Below are positions 51,864 through 60,000 of a stretch of 60,000 nt of DNA, in pieces (the stretch's first letter is position 1; each line of letters begins with the position of its first letter). The stretch covers positions 60,904,119-60,964,118 of the forward strand of contig CM043952.1 of assembly GCA_014529385.2 (NCBI GenBank), written 5' to 3'. The notes under the pieces are model-generated. The model saw nothing but the letters and a program-made list of their open reading frames with translations, was not told the origin of the DNA and did no database searches. Both the position numbers and the translations under genes were made by a program. This DNA is from Adiantum capillus-veneris (lineage: Eukaryota > Streptophyta > Polypodiopsida > Polypodiales > Pteridaceae).

Positions 51864-52549
51864 GGAGTTCACTGTTAGTGCAGATGGCCATCTCTCCAGC
51901 ATGGATGGGCCCTATATCATACTATGAAGCCATAATGACTAGGTTCTCAGCAGATCTATGGAATTGGCTTGTGGGCATTGTAGGAGCTCTCACCGATGCT
52001 CCCTACTCAGATTGCGTCCTCTTCAAAGTAGGCCTTTCAAGCTCCATAACTAACTTTTCTCTACTCGATGAAAGGGAGTATGTAGAGTGGGTGATCTTCG
52101 AAATCCAGCAAGCAGGCCTGGGCACAAATGTTGGAGATGTCAACCCTGAGGGCGGCACGTCTATAATTCAAGCCTTTGGCTAATTCTCATCCGGCTCTGC
52201 TGCCCTCTACCCCCGCCTCACCTCGGCCTTGGACGTCCCAACAGATGCACGTGCTGCAACCCAAGCACGAGCATGGGATATCATTAGCGGCACTGACCTG
52301 CACCATTCGTTTGTGCATACAAACCGGAGATGAACTCCCACCATGCAGCACTTCGGCCCCAACTTAGATCAACAACCCCTAGATCCGTTGCAGTCCTCTA
52401 TGCCAAACAATGGCGCACAACAGGGATGCTTTCCTACGACTTAAAAAGAAAAAAAAATCATTTTATTTTGTATCCAGACGTTGTAATAGACCCACCAAGA
52501 TTGTATCATTGATCTCATAGTCGTTTTGGCCTTTTGAAGATGGAACTTT

Positions 52550-52597
52550 TGTGTGTGTGTGTGTGTATGTGTGTCTGTTTGTTGGGTGCACGACATG

Positions 52598-52651
<54 letters not shown>
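52550..52651 (+). repeat. GT and AT microsatellites
   Basis: An imperfect GT run (52550-52575) and a pure AT run (52600-52651) with 24 bp between them. Confidence 0.9.
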
Positions 52652-52660
<9 letters not shown>

Positions 52661-54717
52661 AAGGCTAAAATGAACATCAGTGTCTGAGGATGGCTGGCAG
52701 GAGCCTCCACCAATGTTGCGGTGGCTCTGAAGACATGGGGCGGCTAGCTCTCCCAAGCTTAATGGCATTGTCGGTCAATATGCCTCTAGCATAGGGACTC
52801 TCTAGTCTCCTGTGAAGCTTTCTCATCTAAATTCCGTGTCTGCTCTCAAGAATCAACGATCTCCCTCTGTAAATGTCTCACATTGTCTCATCTCCTCACA
52901 AGCCTCTCCTTGTGTTTGCACACCTATAACCTGAAGAATCTTTGATCCTGATATCTCATGACTCTAGTCCGTGGTCTGAAACCATCTTTGAATAGACAAT
53001 GAAAGTAGACTCATATCTCATAGTATATTGAACAATGAACAATGCCATATGTAATGTAACTCTATGTTTGGCTCTATTTGGCATAACTAGCAAATCGTAG
53101 CCTCTCGTAATAGTCCACCCCTCCCCTTGTGTTACTGATTATGGCACTTGTCGCGACAAGACATTTTACCTCATAATGATTGACTACCTATCGTCACGTT
53201 GTTTTCTGCATCAAACACTTACTCTATGCTCCATCATCACGTATATACAGACCCTAGCCTCACGCAAGCTCCTTCATCACGTATTTGTATTGTTTGGCCT
53301 CTTCCTAAGAGAGCAGGCCGCCACATCCAACTTCGCTGCTACAGATGCTTGCAAGTATACGCATTAGTCAGTGCTTATAGTACTTGCAACTCGCCTTGCG
53401 AATACGGCTCGTGTCCAAAGAATAAGCCGCTTGATCAAATATGCTTGCCTTTCAATGATTAGTTAATGAAATTTCCAAATTTCTAGAGAAATTTTGAGCA
53501 TCCAAACAATTTCTTGTTAAATTTAAGAATAGTTTAATCACATACTCAATGTATTAACATTTTAAAATCCATCAATGATAAAATTGATGCAAAGTTAGGA
53601 TTGTTTACCAATAAAAGGGGGCTCAAATTGACTCTGCAATTTTTACTACAGATAATTGATGTAAACTATCACCCACTTCTGGCATTAACACCTGTCTTTA
53701 TAGGCCATTACCGAAAGATCCTTATAGATCAATTTCTTCGACATAGTTTCTCTTTAAACTTCAAATTCCTCATTAAGGACTTTCAAGTGTTTATACATAC
53801 TTGCCTGCATCTAACACAAAATCATCTTTAGTGCTTTGTCTTTGAGAAGTCCTTTTGCAGATGAAGCCCACTACAACGCGAAGAACCTTCAGGTATGAAA
53901 TTTTTCATTGCATTTCAATAATATACTTCTAGTAAGCTCTCTCTATCGTCTTTGATCTACTTTGATTCATAACTTGAATCTTAGATTAATGTTAATTGTC
54001 AGCACCTCTCGTAGCACATGATTCTCGCATCCCTCACTCTTTCTAGCAATCTCGTTCTCATTATACTTTCAATCGGTGAATACGTTTAATTAGCACAGGC
54101 TAGAACAAAAAAAAAAAAACCTGTTGATTTAGGGTTCATCAGAATCAAAAATGTAATACTGAGGCTATTTTTGCAAATTCATCCAGTTATAGCTAGGCTA
54201 TACCATCTGATATTCTCTGTGATTCCGTTCATCGATTCAAGTTGTCAATTGTCATGCATTCATAAGTCATCTTAAAATTTGTTGCACATATAAAACACTG
54301 AAGATTTTCTTGTTTTTGTCCTCTTCAAATGGCTCATTGTGGTTTTTTTAAATTTTATTTTTTTAGAAAAGTTTTGCAGATAATCTCAGTACAATGTTCT
54401 CATATCAAAATTTAGATATTCTCATACCCCTATAGATACCCAGCACCGTTGCAGCAGGCAAATTTTTTCAGATGCTCTCTTACTTGTTAACATTATGTTG
54501 CAAAATCCATTGTTTCTACTGTCATGGGCTCTCCTTTCTTTCATTGGACTCTTACTGAGTGACTTGTCATACCCCTACTTACATGAGCTCAGTTCGTATG
54601 CGATGACAGCTAACATTTGGTACATGCTTCCACATTACAATATATTCCAATTTCATATCAAATAGGTCATTATTTGTCACTTCTTATGCCATGTCTAGTC
54701 CATTGGTCACAGGCACA

Positions 54718-54942
54718 CAGATTCGCCGATTTAGGCAGTGTGTCAATGCTCATCTAGTGCAGATTCACCGATTTAGGCAGCACAACAACAAACTACAGAT
54801 TCACGCTTTTTGAACTTATATCAAATGCAGATTCGCCGATTTAGGCAGCATTAGTGCAGATTCGCCGATTTAGGCAGCATTAGTGCATATCCGCCGATTT
54901 AGGCAACACGTCTTATTGGTGTAGATTCGCCGATTTAGGCAA
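54718..54942 (+). repeat. Minisatellite: six copies of a 21-bp unit
   Basis: The unit CAGATTCGCCGATTTAGGCAG starts at 54718, 54760, 54828, 54857, 54886 and 54922 with 0-4 changes each. The spacers vary (8-47 bp), so it is an interspersed and not a strictly tandem array. Confidence 0.9.
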
Positions 54943-55380
54943 CACCAATCACAGAATCATGCTGCAATGGCTGGCCACCATTGCAACTGGTATGATTTTG
55001 TTACATGGGTACATAATGAAAGTGATTTGGATTTGGACTTATATTGTGGAATTGAGATTGGATTGGTATTTGGTATCTGGTGATTATTATGGCAGTGTTT
55101 AGGTGATGAGACTTGACATTATGAGATTAATGATGATTGTGACCAATGATATCCTGATTCATCAGGGTATGACATATATTTCTTATTCTAGTGGTATGGG
55201 AAACTAGAATAGGTAGTATGTGGATGATGACAGGCATAAGCTAATGTTGTTTAGTATAATAAAATTTTCTTTTATTATGTGATGTTCTTGACACAGCATA
55301 CTAATCACTATTTTTGACAAGTATTGTTTGCTGATTTTTATACTCGCAACTGAGGACAGTTGCTTTCCAACGGAGAGGTA

Positions 55381-55859
55381 TGTTATAGAAATGATATTTT
55401 ATGATTTTATTACAGCTGACAGGTGGAAAAGACTAGACCCAGCTTGGCCTATGCAAATGTATTTGTATATCATGTACATTCAAGTGCTCTTTTATGAGCT
55501 TTGGCCAATTATGACCGGCCGGCCAGTTTGTAACCAATTTGACCATTCAAGAAATCTATATAACAAATACATGCAAGAGGGAAATGGTCGCTCTTGCACG
55601 GGGGGAGATTGCACCCAGTGTTTGTGTCTTTCTTCTCCCTTCTCCTCTCTTCTCTCTAGTCGTGCCGGCGTAGCACTCCGCTCTCGAAGGTGCACCTGCA
55701 CGTTCTCCCTCGCTTTATTCTATTCTCTATCTCTCTCTGTTTGCATACGTCGTGGTTATGTGCTATGGATGGCGGCAGGTACGTAGATTTAATCGTTTAT
55801 GTCTTGCTATGTGCTATTTTTGAGTATTTTGCAGGGCAGCCAGGCTTCCGGCTGTAGCA
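55381..55859 (+). repeat. 3' LTR of the 6.4-kb element
   Basis: Second LTR, 479 bp, a few substitutions and a one-base insertion away from the left copy. Followed by ATGGA. Confidence 0.9.
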
Positions 55860-55864
55860 ATGGA

Positions 55865-56335
55865 GTGTTCAATGCCTTCTCCCTTTCCATATTGAAATGC
55901 TTGAGCACTTTAGCAATGTACTTAGATTATGACAGATAGGCCAATTTCTTGCATCTGTCTCGTCTAATGCGCATGCCAAGGATATGGCTCGCTTTGTTCT
56001 CCGTGAGGAGTCACATGAAACGATGCATCCGAGTCAAGAACCCAATCATGTAAAGCATAGTCATCAGTGGCAACCAAAAATGTTGAATCCATGGCAGATT
56101 GGAGATAAATGTCTCCATCAAAATCTTCAACAAAAACATTATTGATCTCTTCAATCTTTATACTATTTTCCTTAGTCTTGTCTTCTTCCTGCTTCCTGTC
56201 TTTACCTTTCTCTTGTTTCCACTTTTGACAGTCTTTCTTCATATGACCCTTTTTGTGACAATGATAGCACTCAATGTCTTTTCAGCCACGTGATTTGCTA
56301 CAAGATTTTCCTCTTTGATTCTGCTTGCCCTTTTC
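55865..56335 (-). pseudogene. Older copia: RT end fused to protease and gag zinc-knuckle region
   Basis: Going leftward on the minus strand: a CCHC-type knuckle region (GHMKKDCQKWK-like, from MKKDCQKWKQEKGK at 56242), an acidic linker, the protease motif WVLDSDASFHVTPH near 56035 (Asp in place of Gly), and then abruptly RT-end text (ILGMRIRRDR, SKYIAKVLKHFNMEREKALN). Integrase and most of RT are missing, so an internal deletion joined protease to the RT C-terminus. The right end stops where gypsy text begins. Confidence 0.75.
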
Positions 56336-57540
56336 CTGAGGATTCTGATTCAGGTGAAACCATGGAGACTAAAACGACCACTAGGAAAGAAACAGAGAAG
56401 GAAGATCGTCATGAGCCGCAATGGCCAAGACCCAAGAATAAGATAGGAACCTACCCAAACCCTATAGAGGAGATCGAGCGAGTCCAATAATTAAGGAGTT
56501 TGGTAGAAGAGACCCAAAGGGATCTAGAGCCAGCACCTAGGCAAATCTTGATTACCGACACAGTGTTCCCTAAGAGAGATCAACCTCACAAAGACCATAG
56601 ACCACTAGCCACACGGGGGATTCACTAAGAGTTACCGTATGACGTGAGTGTACAATAGGGGGGTTTTCTAAGGCCAAATGGATAGATTTTACATAGAAGG
56701 ATCCCGTATATAGGGGTTAAAAAGGCAATTTTGTTGCACATAGGTGGCATCCCCCTATTGCTACTAGTGAATCCCCCGTGACTAGCCATTTCTAGTGTCA
56801 TCCAAGAAGGAGTGACTTTAAGTCATGGAAAAGTGGGTGTACTCCCTTCTTATTGGAGAGAATGTTTACAGAGGGATCACCTAACCCTATCAAAGAAAGG
56901 GAGATTCCATCTTCCCCACGTCAAGGGACAGAAGCCCAAAAGGTGCCGTAAAATATTGCCAAATTGATGGATTTCATGGCTTCAAAAGTTAGAACCACCA
57001 TCATGTCCAAACTATATGGAGACCCCGAGATATTCTTATCTCTTCAAGCTTTCCTCAATGGAGAACTTAAAGTCGAGCTACCACAATTTGCATAGACAGA
57101 TGGAGTGAGGGAATTGCCAATAGAGGAGGAACACTCAGATCCACAACCCAACCTAGATGAGAACTCTGTTGTTGAAATACCTGTTAACAAGTTGGGACAA
57201 TACTTTGAAGGCGATGAATCGAATGCGTCCATACCAATCACTACCAAGGGATTAATTGTGAAGGGAATCCTTGATGGTGGTGCTGGGGTTAGCATTGTGA
57301 CTAAGAATTGATGGGAATCTATGGGAAGAACTCACCTTGGGACTACAAACATAGTAGTAAAGATGGCCAGTGGGACTATTTGTTAAACCTATTGGGATGC
57401 TAGAAGATCTCAAGATCAAGGTCTTTGTATACAAAATAAGGAATACCTTCATTGATATGGATTTTTCCAAGCACACTATGTCATCTGAGATTATCTTAGG
57501 ATGTCCTCTCATGAGGGAAGCAAAAATGGTACATGAATAG
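56336..57540 (+). pseudogene. Gypsy gag end and protease (relative of 17447-19666)
   Basis: DSDSGETMETKTTTRKETEK and KIGTYPNPIEEIE match the minus-strand element's gag linker. The MITE interrupts it at 56612-56780. The protease follows with VVEIPVNKLGQYFEGDESNA and LDGGAGVSIVTKN near 57280, then stops (57309-57311 onward) and frame changes. Confidence 0.8.
56612..56780. mobile_element. hAT-like MITE (169 bp)
   Basis: Terminal inverted repeats CACGGGGGATTCACTA (56612-56627) and its exact reverse complement (56765-56780) are flanked by the 8-bp duplication ACTAGCCA (56604-56611 and 56781-56788). The 8-bp target size and the CA..GG start fit the hAT superfamily. Removing it and one ACTAGCCA restores the gypsy reading frame seen in the sister element. 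Confidence 0.9.
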
Positions 57541-57695
57541 TCTAAAAACCATGTCTACTTGCAGTTCCAAGACTCTCTCATTCGAGTGATCTTGTAACTG
57601 GTCGAGCACATCCTCTAGGAAATAGATGTATAATTGATCATAGATCTGACACCACAATTCACTCGGCCCCATTGTAGTATTATTACACGTGTAAA

Positions 57696-58467
57696 ATGGA
57701 CACTAATTTTGGGAAAGATTCTCCTTATATGGATGTTCTACCTAGGATGACTGAGTCTGACAATGTGGATTGGGTCCAGCTGGCAGCAACCAAAGATACT
57801 TGGGAAAATAGGGGGACAACCCGGGTAACACCTAAGGGGGATGAAATGCCACAACTTGTACCCTTAAATATGATAGGAGCAATGCATATAGCTTCTAATG
57901 ACCTACAAGATGAAGGCTTGACTGACATTGGAACCAGTAGTGTCTCAAAAGACTATGGCCCATACGATTCGCAGTCAGAATCATCAATTGAAATTGAATC
58001 TGAGGACGGAGATTTTGAGTTAAGTCTTGGTGCAAATGTGGAGACAAACCTTTCAAGACCCAATGGTACCCGAAATGACAATCTATCCAGGAGAGGAGAA
58101 GACACGATTAGCAATTCATCTAGTGACTCTTCACTAGAGATCAGCCATAATCAAAAATTAGACAAAAAGAGTAAGAGATATAAGAGGCAACAACATCGAG
58201 CAAATGTGCGTGCTAGAATAAATGAAAAAAAATATACCGCAGATGGCTTAATTATTAGGGGCATGTGATGCTCATCGTAAGTTGGTAGATAATTGGGGTG
58301 AATACGTTCAAAGCATTATGTGGTGTAGTCCACAAGCCATTGACATCACACAGCTAGAGGCTACAGAGAAGCCAAAGTTGAGGCATATTGTAAGGAGACG
58401 ACAAAATCAAGAGTTAGCTCAACAAAAAAAGAAAGCGAATGAGAAATCACAGTCCATGGAACAATAA
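57696..58467 (+). pseudogene. Gypsy linker between protease and RT
   Basis: DSPYMDVLPRMTESDNVDWV and MHIASND match the sister element, then new text that the sister lacks (SSSDSSLEISHNQKLDKKSK; Ser/Asp- and Lys-rich). Two open segments, 57696-58268 and 58282-58467, in different frames. The sister's deletion starts exactly in this region. Confidence 0.7.
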
Positions 58468-58499
58468 GACCCACAGACTCACACCTTGCACCTTAACAT

Positions 58500-59372
58500 C
58501 TCAAATCCTACACCATAGAGGAATGTAAGGTTGTGTATACAAAGGCCGAGAGAACACCTATCAATGGAAGCAACGGAGTCTATGATGGTCTCGCAATAGT
58601 TAAAGAAATAGAGTTAGCAGACTTAGGTGAGGAGTCCAAACCTGTTTTCGTTGCCCAAGATCTGACAGAGACTGAGGAGTATGTACTTAAAGAACTTCTC
58701 AAGGAATTCAAGGATATATTTACTTGGACATATCATGATATGAAAGGTGTTCCACCTTCCGTGGCACAACACACAATCCCCATGAATAGCATGGCTATAC
58801 CAATCCAGCAACGACCCTACCCAATGAATCCTAAGTATACAAAGATTGTTCAAGAAGAAATTGAAAAGCTTGTGAAATGCGGATTCATATACCCTATTGA
58901 GCACTCAGAATGGGTGTCTCCAATAGTTATTCTGTCAAAAAGAATGGGAAACTCAAAGTGTGCGTGGATCTTAAGAAGGTCAATGCCGCCACTAGAAGAG
59001 ACCATTACCCCTTGCCATATTCTGAACATGTGCTTGAAAGAGTTGCAGGGAAGTAAGCTTATAGTTTTTTAGATGGGTACTTTGGATACAATCAAATCAC
59101 AATTGCACTAGAGGACCAAGCTAAAACAGCTTTTATAACCGAATTCGGAGTGTTCGCATTTTGTTGTGATATGGCTTTTGGCTTAACCAGTGCCCTTGCT
59201 ACCTTCCAAAGATTAATAAACAATGCTTTTAGAGAATATTTAAGGGAGTTTTTCGAAGCTTTCTTAGATGACCTTTGTGTTTATTCCTCTTGGAAGGAAC
59301 ATCTATCATGTTTATGAAAAGTGTTTGAAAAGTGCAGATTGTATCACATCTCCTTAACACTAGGTTGGTAAT
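58500..59372 (+). pseudogene. Gypsy reverse transcriptase, N-terminal and catalytic part
   Basis: FKDIFTWTYHDMKGVPPSVA near 58710, RPYPMNPKYTKIVQEEIEKL near 58815, IYPIEHSEWVSPIVILSKR near 58890. After a frame change comes LDGYFGYNQITIALEDQAKT near 59070, AFGLTSALATFQRLINNAF near 59175 and the catalytic box FLDDLCVYS near 59262. It stops soon after KVFEKCRLYHISL (about 59363), exactly where the copy at position 1 begins, although the two are different copies. Confidence 0.85.
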
Positions 59373-60000
59373 GGAACACTTTTATATCCTGGGACACTTT
59401 TATGTCCTGTTAAGTGACCATTTTCCTTGAATTATGTCAAGAGTTTCAAAATGGATTTTGAGGTGCTATTTGTCTAGAAAGTTGTCTCATGAGCTGAAAA
59501 AACTCGACATTTTTTTGGAATATCAATTCCATCTTTAACTTTGTCCTTGCACAACATTTCACAACCTAAACTGTGTGAAAAAACGGGTCTTGTTTTTCGC
59601 TTTTTGCAACTATACCACTCTAGAATTCATGTTTGTGAGGTCTATAATGCTAGAGAACTATCTTTAGTAGTCCTCAACATGTCCTAATGCTTCTAGGGAG
59701 AAATAAACGTTAAAGTTGTAAGTTATGACCAAATTACAAAAATTGTCAAATCCTGTTTTTTAGCCAAATTTAGCTCTTCTATGATTTTTTTGGTGGCTTT
59801 CATGATATCCGAATGCAGTTTTGCTTTTCTATGTCGCATATTGTAACACAAAGCTAATATTCCTTGAGTTTTGGGGCACCTAATACCCTATTTTGCATAG
59901 TAGACAACAATGATTGATTTTTTCAATTATAGAAGAAAACAAAACATTCTAGTATATCAAGTATAGCTTTTTCAATATTGTTAGTTTCTTGTGACAACTA
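59373..60000. other. Unassigned AT-rich sequence
   Basis: No coding frame, LTR or inverted repeat recognised. It opens with two near-copies of an 18-bp unit (GGAACACTTTTATATCCT and GGGACACTTTTATGTCCT). Confidence 0.4.

Overview
This is a piece of nuclear DNA from a land plant with a large, repeat-rich genome. The evidence is Ty1/copia and Ty3/gypsy elements with plant-type primer-binding sites (initiator tRNA-Met and tRNA-Asp), an L1-type LINE, a small hAT-like MITE, and GT-AG introns of about 60-240 bp. The sequence does not say which plant lineage it is. I see no certain host gene, no rRNA or tRNA gene and no CRISPR array; almost every kilobase belongs to a mobile element or its debris.

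Layout. 1-3721 is a decayed Ty3/gypsy pol on the + strand (RT end, RNase H, two HHCC modules, integrase, then an extra retropepsin-like domain and a tail with W-[VI]-P-K motifs). 3722-6558 is non-coding and carries four regularly spaced copies of a long perfect or near-perfect palindrome. 6559-9968 is a broken gene of about 1,130 codons for a protein with two globular ends and a long coiled coil. 9969-10853 and 28543-30353 are minus-strand LTR-element debris. Between them, at 10854-28542, lies the most interesting object: a DNA transposon with 33-bp terminal inverted repeats (32/33 matching) and four intron-bearing genes. Its second gene was hit by an 8-kb non-autonomous gypsy element (15091-23075; 5-bp target duplication ATTAC). 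30354-32303 is a probable long single LTR, and 32345-35705 a 3'-truncated LINE (minus). 36453-59372 is a nested stack. A + strand copia fragment is interrupted by an older minus-strand copia. That older copia is interrupted by a complete copia (38807-48686, target duplication AAGGA), which itself contains a 4.6-kb non-autonomous LTR element (39695-44338, ACCTG). The older copia is also interrupted by a 6.4-kb non-autonomous LTR element (49479-55859, ATGGA). It then abuts a + strand gypsy fragment (56336-59372) holding a hAT-like MITE. 59373-60000 shows nothing recognisable.

How the four-gene transposon fits together. Gene 1 (+, about 795 aa, intact) looks like an RNase-H-fold transposase with an N-terminal coiled coil. 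Gene 2 (-, about 474 aa) is unknown and was split by the gypsy insertion; across the target duplication its frame still matches. Gene 3 (+, about 586 aa with one missing base) joins an H3 tail and histone fold with CENH3-like features to a Ulp1/SENP (C48) SUMO-protease-like domain. Gene 4 (-, about 390 aa, two stop codons) is unknown. Genes 1/2 and 3/4 are convergent; genes 2/3 are divergent around a repeat-rich 1.1-kb spacer. I do not know of a described element that pairs a histone fold with a SUMO protease, so this is the main candidate for an undescribed system.
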